From contig ONKA01000005.1 of assembly GCA_900318265.1 (NCBI GenBank), positions 62,001 to 126,000 of the forward strand: a stretch of DNA of 64,000 nt. The letters run 5' to 3'. Position 1 is the first letter of the stretch. Each line of letters opens with the position of its first letter. The notes below the pieces were generated by a model. It did no database searches, was not told the DNA's origin, and was given only the letters and a program-made list of their open reading frames with translations. The stretch comes from an uncultured Bacteroidales bacterium. Lineage in GTDB: Bacteria; Bacteroidota; Bacteroidia; Bacteroidales; F082. Below, piece after piece: positions 29,125 through 37,080 of this stretch. A program made the position numbers and the translations under genes.

Positions 29125-30303
29125 TTATTTTGACCAAAACTGGACCCATTTCTTTTCGTCTGGTGTCAACGAATCCATGCTGTCCTTGTAGTTGGGGTCA
29201 GGCATATACCAGTTTGTCGACTCGAAGAATTGTTTCAGTCCAGCATCTTTGAACACGTGGCCACGATAGGCAAAGGGCAGGTTCTTCATGATGCGCTTTT
29301 GCTCGGCAGTGAAGCCTGAGATATTGGTATCCTCAAAGTAATTTGGATTCACGTGGTTGTACTGAAATTTCATCAAGTCGACAACTGGCTGACCGTTATC
29401 GCCCTCCTCCCATGAAGAGTACATATACATCAGGGCCAAGCGCTTGTTGATGTTGAGTTCACCATCGGGGTGGAAGTTCTTCTTCTTAAAGGTGATACTG
29501 CCATCCTGGATATGGAAATAGGGAGAGCCATTTTCACCGGCCAAGCCCCATTCCGTCTCCATTGTGACTCTGCCTTTGCCGTTGATGGTCCAATCCTTGG
29601 CACTCTTGAAGAAGGTCGGCAGCACCATGAAAGACTCTCTCTCGCCCATGTTGATTTCAAGCGTAAAGTCGTCAATACCATTGTTGGCCCAACGGTTGGC
29701 AGCAGTGAGAATATAATCAAATCTGAACTCCTCTTCCACCGAACTTGACAAGTCGAAATCGTAAGTGTGCTGGATAATGTTCAAACCTTCGCGGAAATGG
29801 GAGTTGAAGTGATAGACGAAATAGTATGGATAAACATCGGCAAACTCGCCCGACATGGCATCGAAGCACTGCTTGCGCGTCAAACCTTTGATCTTGCCGT
29901 TGGCATAATACTTGCGCGGAGCCTTGGCATCTGTATCATAGAAGTTGTCCTCAATGTGAGCCACTTCGTAGGATAACTTGTCGCCGTTGAACACCACTTT
30001 GAAGTTACGCATGTGCGGCTGCTCGGGGAAGAGCTGCATGTCCTCCTCATAAGCGGGATAAGGAGCAGGAGCCTCAAAGCCCACCAAAAGGTCCTTCGGC
30101 TTGCCCGGATTGAAAAACTCATAGTAAACCGTCACTTCCAAATGGTCACCGACACGGTTGATGGTGAGCACTTCCTTCCTTACACTGATGTCGGTCTCAG
30201 TGATGGGAATCAGTTGGTTACCACTGGCATAGAACACGCCATCATTAGCCTTTGCACCAATAAAAGAGAGCAAAAAGAGCAAAAGAACTGTTAGTTTTCT
30301 CAT
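29125..30303 (-). CDS. YARHG domain-containing secreted protein (paralog 2)
   Basis: 392 residues, upstream member of the tandem pair. It has a signal peptide (MRKLTVLLLFLLSFIGAKA), then the same NDGVFYASGNQLIPITETDI start, a shared HFREGLNIIQHTYDFD segment, a shared YILTAANRWANNGIDDFTL segment, and a C-terminal YARHG domain (RIMKNLPFAYRGHVFKDAGL, QFFESTNWYMPDPNY). The central region around YMYSSWEEGDNGQPVVDLMK is specific to this copy. No clear TAnnTTTG promoter was found just upstream, where the gap to the PAS gene is only 58 bp and A/T-rich, so it may be read from the PAS promoter. Confidence 0.85.
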   Translation of the reverse strand: MRKLTVLLLFLLSFIGAKANDGVFYASGNQLIPITETDISVRKEVLTINRVGDHLEVTVYYEFFNPGKPKDLLVGFEAPAPYPAYEEDMQLFPEQPHMRNFKVVFNGDKLSYEVAHIEDNFYDTDAKAPRKYYANGKIKGLTRKQCFDAMSGEFADVYPYYFVYHFNSHFREGLNIIQHTYDFDLSSSVEEEFRFDYILTAANRWANNGIDDFTLEINMGERESFMVLPTFFKSAKDWTINGKGRVTMETEWGLAGENGSPYFHIQDGSITFKKKNFHPDGELNINKRLALMYMYSSWEEGDNGQPVVDLMKFQYNHVNPNYFEDTNISGFTAEQKRIMKNLPFAYRGHVFKDAGLKQFFESTNWYMPDPNYKDSMDSLTPDEKKWVQFWSK

Positions 30304-30361
30304 GATTTATAATTTTACAGATTAGACAAATATTCAAAAACAAAAACCATTCCAATCAAAG

Positions 30362-30697
30362 TCATCCACGATCGTAATGTGGCATCTCATCGGGCAAGAT
30401 GATGGAGAATTCAATAAGACCGCCAACGACCTGCTTGGCATCGTCCTCGTACCAAGGCGTCTGGTAAATCAGTTTCTTCTTGCCTTTCTTGGAAATCGTA
30501 TAGACGTTGGTGGCGGCATCATCCAAAAGATGCTTGATGATTTGCTGCGAGCGCTCGTTATGGCATTTCATCAGGTCACGGCCGCGTGCGTCGCCATTCA
30601 CTTCGATAGAGCTGTCGTTCTGATAAAGGATTTCGCCGTCTTTGGCGCTGATAGTAATGGCTATATTCAAGCCTTTGAGATAATCAAGTTGGTTCAT
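30362..30697 (-). CDS. stand-alone PAS domain protein
   Basis: 111 residues, essentially a single PAS fold and nothing else. Seen: LNIAITISAKDGEILYQNDS, the GRDLMKCHNERSQQIIKHLL segment, NVYTISKKGKKKLIYQTPWY and LIEFSIILPDEMPHYDRG. There is no output domain or signal peptide. Similar lone PAS proteins occur in Bacteroidota; ligand and partner are unknown. It is divergent from the Lpt permease gene and upstream of the YARHG pair on the same strand, so it may be first in that transcript. Confidence 0.82.
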   Translation of the reverse strand: MNQLDYLKGLNIAITISAKDGEILYQNDSSIEVNGDARGRDLMKCHNERSQQIIKHLLDDAATNVYTISKKGKKKLIYQTPWYEDDAKQVVGGLIEFSIILPDEMPHYDRG

Positions 30698-30716
30698 AAT
30701 GCGTGTAATTTTTCTG

Positions 30717-30741
30717 CAAAGATAGAATTTTTATAATTTTG
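30717..30741. promoter_or_regulatory. divergent -7 elements for the PAS gene (minus) and the Lpt permease gene (plus)
   Basis: Minus: TATCTTTG at 30717-30724. Plus: TAATTTTG at 30734-30741. Both match TAnnTTTG and are 9 nt apart. Confidence 0.55.
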
Positions 30742-30762
30742 CAGCGTTCTTTCATTAAAATA

Positions 30763-32250
30763 ATGAAGAAACTATACCGCTATATCACCAAGTCGTTCTT
30801 AGGCACCTTCTTCCTCACCTTTTTCATTGTGGTGTTCGTTTGGGTGATGCAATTTGTGTGGCTTTATGTCGACGATTTGGTCGGCAAGGGATTGGAAATC
30901 AAAATATTGGCAGAACTTTTGTTCTACACCTCCATCACCGCCATTCCCATGTCGCTTCCCTTGGCCCTCTTGCTTGCACTACTCATGAGTTTCGGCAACC
31001 TTGGTGAACACTATGAGTTGGTGGCCATGAAAGCCTCAGGCATTTCGATGTGGAGAGTGATGCGGCCTTTGTTGGTTTTTTCGTTGATGACCAGTGTATT
31101 GGCCTTCTTCATCTCCAACAGTCTCATCCCCATCGCCACCTTGAAATGGCGCACCTTGCTCACCGACGTGCAGCGACAAAAGCTGGCTTTCAACATCAAG
31201 GAAGGGGTGTTTTACAAGGACATAGACAACTACGTCATTTATGTGGAAAAGAAAGGGAAGGACGGCAGCCATATCTATGGTGTCAAGATCTATGACCATA
31301 GCGACCGCCTAGGCAACACCAAAATCATCTCAGCCGACTCGGGCATGATGTCGATGAGTCCCAACCAACGCAACATCATCTTCACCTTATACGACGGCTA
31401 CAACTACACCGACCTTACTCCCGATAACTACAAAGACAGGCGGCCCTTCGAACGCATGTCGTTTAAGCAGGAACAACTCAAGTTCAGCTTGGCTTCGTTT
31501 GACATGACCCGTTCGGACGAGGAAATGTACAAGTCGTACCAACAGATGATGAACATCCGCCAGCTTTCCACCTCTTTGGACTCACTTCAACATCGTTTCG
31601 CTGGCAAGCAGGAGGCCTTCACGCTAGGCTTCGAGCGACGATGGGCCAACTACAACAGCCTGCACACGGGTGTGCCTCCCGAAGGCATCGCCTCGCCCGT
31701 TCCCGACAGCATTATAGCCGACACCCTCATTCCCTTGAGTTGGCCGTTGCTCGACCGATTTGAGGGCGAGACACGCTCCATCATCGCCACCATGGCCACT
31801 GGCAGTGCCCAAAACGCCAAAGACAACGTCGCCTTCAACAAACTGGATCTCAAAACCCAGACCGAGAACATCAACAAGCACAAGAAAGAATGGCACAAGA
31901 AGTTCACACTGAGCATCGCCTGCCTCATCTTCTTCTTCATCGGAGCCCCGTTGGGCAGCATCATCCGCCGAGGCGGACTGGGGTTGCCCGTGGTCATCTC
32001 GGTAGTGTTCTTCATCATCTACCACCTCATCTCAACCATTGCCGAGCGCATGGCCGTGTTCGGTGACCTCAACATGTTCCTAGGCGTGTGGCTCTCGTCG
32101 CTCGTGCTGCTACCTGTCGGACTCTTCTTCACCTTCAAGGCCACTACCGACGCCGCCCTCTTCGATGGCGACAGTTGGAAAAAGTTCTTCCAAAGACTAT
32201 TCAAGAAAAAACATGAAGACAAGGTCACTGAGCCAAAAACAATAGCATAA
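30763..32250 (+). CDS. LptF/LptG family permease
   Basis: An inner-membrane subunit of the lipopolysaccharide transport (Lpt) complex, which extracts LPS from the inner membrane. The start is ATG at 30763 (MKKLYRYITKSFLGTFFLTF), giving 495 residues. Three membrane segments lie in the N-terminal 125 residues, a beta-jellyroll periplasmic domain in the middle (about 130-350) and three segments at the C-terminus (LSIACLIFFFIGAPLGSIIR, LPVVISVVFFIIYHLIS, WLSSLVLLPVGLFFTF). ISMWRVMRPLL and GAPLGSIIRRGG are family-typical. LptF and LptG cannot be told apart here. It is followed 11 nt later by a glycosyltransferase gene. Confidence 0.94.
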   Translation: MKKLYRYITKSFLGTFFLTFFIVVFVWVMQFVWLYVDDLVGKGLEIKILAELLFYTSITAIPMSLPLALLLALLMSFGNLGEHYELVAMKASGISMWRVMRPLLVFSLMTSVLAFFISNSLIPIATLKWRTLLTDVQRQKLAFNIKEGVFYKDIDNYVIYVEKKGKDGSHIYGVKIYDHSDRLGNTKIISADSGMMSMSPNQRNIIFTLYDGYNYTDLTPDNYKDRRPFERMSFKQEQLKFSLASFDMTRSDEEMYKSYQQMMNIRQLSTSLDSLQHRFAGKQEAFTLGFERRWANYNSLHTGVPPEGIASPVPDSIIADTLIPLSWPLLDRFEGETRSIIATMATGSAQNAKDNVAFNKLDLKTQTENINKHKKEWHKKFTLSIACLIFFFIGAPLGSIIRRGGLGLPVVISVVFFIIYHLISTIAERMAVFGDLNMFLGVWLSSLVLLPVGLFFTFKATTDAALFDGDSWKKFFQRLFKKKHEDKVTEPKTIA

Positions 32251-32261
32251 ACCACCACATC

Positions 32262-33479
32262 ATGAGGATACTTCTACTCTGCAACAAACCTCCTTACCCT
32301 GCCTCTGAAGGCGGCCCTATGGCGATGAACAGCATCATCACCGGATTGCTCGAAGCAGGACATCAGGTCAAAGTATTGGCGATCAACAGCGAGAAATACA
32401 ACGTCAAGGAAAGCGACATCCCCGAGGAATACAAGCGAAAGACCGGCATCGAACTCATCGACGTCGATTTGACCGTCAAGCCTTTGAACGCCTTCCTCAA
32501 CCTATTCACCAGGAAGTCGTACCATGCAGAGCGTTTCATCTCCGAAGAATTTAAAAAGAGGCTGGCAGCAGTACTTGACAAAGAGCAGTTCGACGTCGTC
32601 CAATTGGAAGTCCTCTTCATGGCTCCTTACGTGGAAACCATCCGCCGGCACAGCAAAGCAATGATTGTGTTGCGTGCCCACAACGTGGAGCACAAGATTT
32701 GGGAAAGGATTGCCAAGGACACAAAATCCCCACTCAAACGTTGGTATATCAACCATCTGGCCAAGACCTTAAAGGAATTTGAACTCAACGCGTTGGAGAC
32801 CGTTGACGGCGTTGCCGCCATCACCAGGAAAGATGCTGCTTTTTTCAGAAAATACTGTTCCAAGCCCGTCATCGACATCCCGTTTGGTGTGTATCCCGAG
32901 CAGTTTGATCCGAAATACGAGATAGAAGGCAAGCCTAAATTCTATCATATCGGCTCCATGAATTGGATGCCCAACGAAGAAGGCATACGTTGGTTCGTCG
33001 ACGAGGTGCTACCCAAGACAGTAGAAAAAGTGCCCGACTTCGTCTACCATCTGGCCGGCCGTTCCATGCCTGAATGGCTTACCTCCATGAAAAACCCGCA
33101 TGTCGACGTGGTCGGCGAGGTGCCTGACGCCAAGGAGTTTGTCACAAATCATGACGTAGCCATCGTGCCTTTGCTTTCGGGTAGTGGTATCCGCATCAAG
33201 ATCATCGAATCCATGGCTTTGGGCAAGACCGTCATCACCACCCGCGTGGGTGCCGAAGGCATCCTCTACGACGAGGAAGTCAACATCATCATCGCCGAGA
33301 ACAAGGCCAAGATGGTGGAGGCCATCCGCAGCCTCAACGAAAACCCCGAAACCGCCGTGCGCATCGGACAAGCCGCAAGGAAACTGGTGGAAGAGACCTA
33401 CGACAACCGCAAGATTATCGCCCGTTTGTTGATGTTCTATGAGCAGATCAAACCTGGAAGTAAGATTAGTTTTCTTTGA
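32262..33479 (+). CDS. glycosyltransferase, family 4 type
   Basis: A probable GT-B glycosyltransferase, 405 residues, acting on envelope glycans. The N-terminal domain has MRILLLCNKPPYPASEGGPM and RAHNVEHKIWERIAK. The C-terminal nucleotide-sugar domain has YHIGSMNWMPNEEGIRWFVD, VDVVGEVPDAKEFV and IVPLLSGSGIRIKIIESMAL, with the EX7E-type motif around IIESMALGKTVITTRVGAEG. It is in an apparent operon after the Lpt permease and before a second glycosyltransferase (33600) that is a distant relative. The sugar and acceptor are unknown. Confidence 0.9.
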   Translation: MRILLLCNKPPYPASEGGPMAMNSIITGLLEAGHQVKVLAINSEKYNVKESDIPEEYKRKTGIELIDVDLTVKPLNAFLNLFTRKSYHAERFISEEFKKRLAAVLDKEQFDVVQLEVLFMAPYVETIRRHSKAMIVLRAHNVEHKIWERIAKDTKSPLKRWYINHLAKTLKEFELNALETVDGVAAITRKDAAFFRKYCSKPVIDIPFGVYPEQFDPKYEIEGKPKFYHIGSMNWMPNEEGIRWFVDEVLPKTVEKVPDFVYHLAGRSMPEWLTSMKNPHVDVVGEVPDAKEFVTNHDVAIVPLLSGSGIRIKIIESMALGKTVITTRVGAEGILYDEEVNIIIAENKAKMVEAIRSLNENPETAVRIGQAARKLVEETYDNRKIIARLLMFYEQIKPGSKISFL

Positions 33480-33491
33480 GTGACTGTAGCT

Positions 33492-33557
33492 TATGGCCTA
33501 TGACTATGGCTGCTTCCCAAGCGCAAAAGCAGCCATAGTCATTAGCCATTGGCCATA
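33492..33557. repeat. inverted repeat of the TATGGCC/GGCTGCTT type
   Basis: Left arm 33492-33515 pairs with right arm 33527-33557, which carries 8 extra nt; the loop is about 11 nt. A related element is at 60702-60808. It lies between the two glycosyltransferase genes, directly upstream of the second promoter. Confidence 0.75.
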
Positions 33558-33573
33558 GTTTTAAAAAAATCAC

Positions 33574-33581
33574 TATCTTTG
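33574..33581 (+). promoter_or_regulatory. -7 promoter element before the second glycosyltransferase
   Basis: TATCTTTG, 18 nt before the ATG at 33600. It suggests an internal promoter for the second glycosyltransferase and ettA. Confidence 0.5.
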
Positions 33582-33599
33582 CTCCCTAATTCCGACGAG

Positions 33600-34790
33600 A
33601 TGAAGATTTTTGTTCTCTTGCCACGCATCCCATTCCCTCTTGAAAAAGGTGATAAACTGCGGGCATTCAATCAGATAAAGCAACTTGCAAAGCACAACGA
33701 AATCGTCCTTTGTGCGCTCAACGACAACCCAAAAGTCAACGAGCAGGACGCTTTCCATGCCTTGCAACCCTATTGCCAGTCCATCAACTTCATCAAAATC
33801 ACCAAGCCTCAGATCCTGCTGGGACTCGTCCGCGCCTTTCTAAAAGGCCTGCCCATGCAGTGTGGCTATTTCTACAACCGCAAGGCTGCCAAGAAAATCG
33901 ATGCCTTGATTGCCAAGCACAAGCCTGACATGCTCTTCGGGCAACTTCTTCGTGTGGCAGAGTACATCCGATACAAGGACCTTCCAAAAGCCATCGACTA
34001 TCAAGACATCTTCTCCTATGGCATGAAACGTCGCGCTGACATCGCCTCTTTCGTCACACGACCCATTTACAACATGGAATACCGTCGTCTGAGCCGCTAC
34101 GAGGCCGCTATCTTTGAAGACTTCGACGTGAAGACCATCATCAGTGAACCTGACAAGGCCTTGTTCCCACACGAACGTCGCAACGAAATCCTCGTCATCC
34201 CCAATGGTGTTGACCACGACTATTTCAATCCACAGGAGCGCGAAAAGTCATACGACCTCGTCTTTACCGGCAACATGAGCTATCCGCCCAATGTGAACGC
34301 CGTTGAATATTTGGCCAACGAAATCCTTCCTGTCGTTTGGAAGACCTTGCCCGACGTAAAACTCTACATTGCCGGTGCCACCCCCGACCCAAAGGTAAAG
34401 AAAGCCGCCTCAGAGCGCATCATCGTCAGCGGCTGGCTCGACGACATTCGCGACGCCTATGCCCAAAGCCGCGTCTTCATCGCGCCTATGCGCATCGGAA
34501 CAGGCCTGCAAAACAAGCTCTTGGAAGCCATGTCGATGCGCCTGCCCTCCATCACCTCTCCTTTGGCCAATGCCTCATTGGGCGCAAAACCTGACGAGGA
34601 AATCCTCATCGGCAACAACGCTGAGGAGATGGCACAACACATCATCTCTCTATTGACCGACCAAGAAAAGGCCGAACGTCTCGCCCTAGCGGGATACAAT
34701 TTCACCAACCGTGTGTATGATTGGGACAAGGCGACCGCCATCATGGAACACGCAATGTCCCAACTGACAACTAAACAACTGAATAACTGA
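33600..34790 (+). CDS. glycosyltransferase (TIGR03087/Stp1-like)
   Basis: 396 residues from ATG at 33600 (MKIFVLLPRIPFPLEKGDKL); an earlier TTG in the repeat is rejected. Domain I has RIPFPLEKGDKLRAFNQIKQ. Domain II has LVFTGNMSYPPNVNAVEYLA, KLYIAGATPDPKVKKAASER, IIVSGWLDDIRDAYAQSRVF and APMRIGTGLQNKLLEAMSM, a GT4-type donor site. This pattern matches sugar transferases described in exosortase-linked polysaccharide loci, although no exosortase is seen here. The C-terminal residues SQLTTKQLNN are encoded by a short tandem repeat (34761-34800). ettA begins 9 nt downstream. Confidence 0.88.
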   Translation: MKIFVLLPRIPFPLEKGDKLRAFNQIKQLAKHNEIVLCALNDNPKVNEQDAFHALQPYCQSINFIKITKPQILLGLVRAFLKGLPMQCGYFYNRKAAKKIDALIAKHKPDMLFGQLLRVAEYIRYKDLPKAIDYQDIFSYGMKRRADIASFVTRPIYNMEYRRLSRYEAAIFEDFDVKTIISEPDKALFPHERRNEILVIPNGVDHDYFNPQEREKSYDLVFTGNMSYPPNVNAVEYLANEILPVVWKTLPDVKLYIAGATPDPKVKKAASERIIVSGWLDDIRDAYAQSRVFIAPMRIGTGLQNKLLEAMSMRLPSITSPLANASLGAKPDEEILIGNNAEEMAQHIISLLTDQEKAERLALAGYNFTNRVYDWDKATAIMEHAMSQLTTKQLNN

Positions 34791-34800
34791 CAACTGAATA
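34761..34800. repeat. short degenerate tandem CAACTGA/CAACTAA repeat
   Basis: Units of CAACTGA, CAACTAAA, CAACTGAATAA and CTGACAACTGAATA span the end of the glycosyltransferase gene and reach the ettA start codon. Confidence 0.65.
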
Positions 34801-36476
34801 TGGCACAAGTAGACGACAAAAAAATCATCTTCTCGATGGTAGGCGTGAGCAAAATCATCCCGCCGTCGAGACAAATATTGAAAGACATCTACCTCTCCTT
34901 CTTCTATGGCGCCAAAATCGGCATCATCGGCTTGAACGGTGCAGGTAAATCCACCCTGCTGCGCATCATCGCGGGCAAGGAGAAATCCTATAACGGCGAG
35001 GTGGTCTTCTCGCCCGGCTATTCGGTCGGCATGCTCGACCAGGAGCCGCAACTCGACGACAACAAGACCGTTCGCCAAGTGGTAGAAGAAGGTGTGCAGG
35101 AAATCGTCGATATCCTCAAAGAATACGAGGAGATCAATAACAAGTTTGCCGAGCCCGACGCCGACTTCGACAAACTGATTGCACGCCAGGGCGAGCTGAC
35201 CGAACTCATCGAGCAACACGATGCTTGGGAACTTGACAACAAACTGGAACGCGCCATGGACGCACTCAACTGTCCCGATGGCGACACGCCTGTGTGCAAC
35301 CTCTCAGGAGGCGAGCGTCGCCGTGTGGCCCTTTGCCGTCTCCTGCTGCAAGAGCCCGACATCCTGCTCCTCGACGAGCCCACCAACCACCTCGATGCCG
35401 AGAGCATCCAGTGGTTGGAGAGCCACCTTCAACAATACAAGGGCACCGTCATCGCCGTCACCCACGACCGTTACTTCCTCGACCACGTGGCCGGCTGGAT
35501 TCTCGAACTCGACCGCGGCGAAGGCATCCCGTGGAAGGGCAACTACTCCTCGTGGCTCGACCAGAAGACCGCCCGCCTCGCCATGGAAGAGAAGACCGAG
35601 AGCAAGCGCCGCAAGACCCTTGAAAGAGAGTTGGAATGGGTGCGCATGGCGCCCAAGGCACGTCACGCCAAAGGCAAGGCCCGTCTGGAATCGTATGAGA
35701 AGATGCTCAACGAGGACGTAAAGGAGAAAGAAGAGAAACTCGAAATCTACATCCCCAATGGCGACCGTCTAGGAACGAAAGTCATCGAGGCGCATGACGT
35801 CACCAAGGCCTACGGTGACAAATTGTTGTTCGAAAATCTCAACTTCAGTCTGCCGCAAGGCGGCATCGTGGGCGTCATCGGTCCCAACGGCGCAGGCAAA
35901 ACCACGCTGTTCCGCCTTATTATGGGATTGGAGCAACCTGACTCTGGCACTTTTGAAGTCGGCGAGACCGTGAAGATTGGTTACGTCGACCAGCAGCATG
36001 CCGATATTGACCCTGAGAAGACCGTCTGGGAAGTCATCAGCGGCGGCAACGAACTCATCCAATTGGGCAAGCGTAGCATGAACTCGCGTGCCTACGTCTC
36101 CCGCTTCAACTTTGGCGGCAACGACCAGCAAAAGAAGGCCGGCGTGCTCTCGGGCGGTGAACGCAACCGCATGCACCTTGCCTTGACCCTGAAGCAGGAA
36201 GCCAACGTGCTCCTTTTGGACGAGCCCACCAACGACATCGATGTGAACACCCTCCGCGCCTTGGAGGAAGGCCTTGAAAACTTCGCAGGCTGTGCCGTCA
36301 TCATCAGCCACGACCGTTGGTTCCTCGACCGTGTGGCCACCCACATCCTCGCTTTCGAGGGCAACTCACAGGTTTATTTCTTTGAGGGTAGCTACTCGGA
36401 ATACGAAGAAAACAAAATGAAACGCCTCGGCAATGTCGAGCCCAAACGTTTCAGATACAAGAAGCTGAAAGAATAA
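34800..36476 (+). CDS. ettA: energy-dependent translational throttle protein EttA (ABC-F)
   Basis: A soluble ABC-F ATPase that binds the ribosomal E site and gates translation according to ATP level. It has 558 residues, matching EttA. Seen: the first ABC domain with GLNGAGKSTLLRIIAGKE (Walker A), LSGGERRRVALCRLLLQ and ILLLDEPTNHLDAESIQWLE; an arm/linker with ARLAMEEKTESKRRKTLE and MAPKARHAKGKARLESYEKM; and the second domain with GPNGAGKTTLFRLIMGLE, LSGGERNRMHLALTL and LLLDEPTNDIDVNTLRALEE. No membrane segments are present. It follows the glycosyltransferase by 9 nt. Confidence 0.95.
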   Translation: MAQVDDKKIIFSMVGVSKIIPPSRQILKDIYLSFFYGAKIGIIGLNGAGKSTLLRIIAGKEKSYNGEVVFSPGYSVGMLDQEPQLDDNKTVRQVVEEGVQEIVDILKEYEEINNKFAEPDADFDKLIARQGELTELIEQHDAWELDNKLERAMDALNCPDGDTPVCNLSGGERRRVALCRLLLQEPDILLLDEPTNHLDAESIQWLESHLQQYKGTVIAVTHDRYFLDHVAGWILELDRGEGIPWKGNYSSWLDQKTARLAMEEKTESKRRKTLERELEWVRMAPKARHAKGKARLESYEKMLNEDVKEKEEKLEIYIPNGDRLGTKVIEAHDVTKAYGDKLLFENLNFSLPQGGIVGVIGPNGAGKTTLFRLIMGLEQPDSGTFEVGETVKIGYVDQQHADIDPEKTVWEVISGGNELIQLGKRSMNSRAYVSRFNFGGNDQQKKAGVLSGGERNRMHLALTLKQEANVLLLDEPTNDIDVNTLRALEEGLENFAGCAVIISHDRWFLDRVATHILAFEGNSQVYFFEGSYSEYEENKMKRLGNVEPKRFRYKKLKE

Positions 36477-36496
36477 CCCATTATAACAGCAATACC

Positions 36497-36979
36497 ATGA
36501 ACGAAGACAACAAAATCACATGTCCCTATTGCGGAACCTGGGTTGACCAAACAGAAGAAGTCTGCCCTCAATGCTTTGCGCCCCTCAAGCCGTCTCAAAA
36601 AGCTATGGTCCATGAGCCCGAGGTCCCTGAGTCTGCGGTTGCTGAGTCCAGCAGAAACATCGAAGGGCCGACAAAACCAGCCAAACAACAGCCTAAACGT
36701 CTCGCTCCCACAGCCATCGCTTCGATGGTGCTTGGCATTCTCTCCATCAACTTCAGTTCGCTGATTATTCCAGGTTTCATATTAGCAGCCATAGGTAAAC
36801 GTAAGGCGAATGAAGGCTATGATGCCATTGCTGCAAACCCTGACACCTACACTGGCGCGGGCATGCTCAACGCTGGTCGCATCACTTCCAAGGTAGGACT
36901 CATCCTCAGCATCGTGATGATTCCTTTCTGGATCCTCTACTTCACCCTCGTTGCCATAGCGATCAGCGAAGGTTACTAA
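36497..36979 (+). CDS. zinc-ribbon DUF4190-like membrane protein
   Basis: 160 residues. The N-terminal zinc ribbon is CPYCGTWVDQTEEVCPQC (two CxxC pairs, about residues 10-27), followed by a low-complexity linker. Two hydrophobic segments come next (IASMVLGILSINFSSLIIPG and VGLILSIVMIPFWILYFTLV). A conserved-looking GKRKANEGYDAIAANPDTY loop lies between them. The function is unknown. It follows ettA by 20 nt, probably in the same transcript. Confidence 0.8.
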   Translation: MNEDNKITCPYCGTWVDQTEEVCPQCFAPLKPSQKAMVHEPEVPESAVAESSRNIEGPTKPAKQQPKRLAPTAIASMVLGILSINFSSLIIPGFILAAIGKRKANEGYDAIAANPDTYTGAGMLNAGRITSKVGLILSIVMIPFWILYFTLVAIAISEGY

Positions 36980-37038
36980 AACTGTTCAAGTATTCGTTAT
37001 TTCTTCATGTTGTAAAGCACCTAATAATAAACCAGTCT

Positions 37039-37080
37039 ATAATAGTCAAACAATAGTCAAACAAACAATAGTTGAAACAA
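37039..37080. repeat. short direct repeats before the C10 protease gene
   Basis: CAATAGTCAAA occurs nearly three times in a row directly ahead of the ATG at 37080. No TAnnTTTG element was found in the 100-bp gap. Confidence 0.55.
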
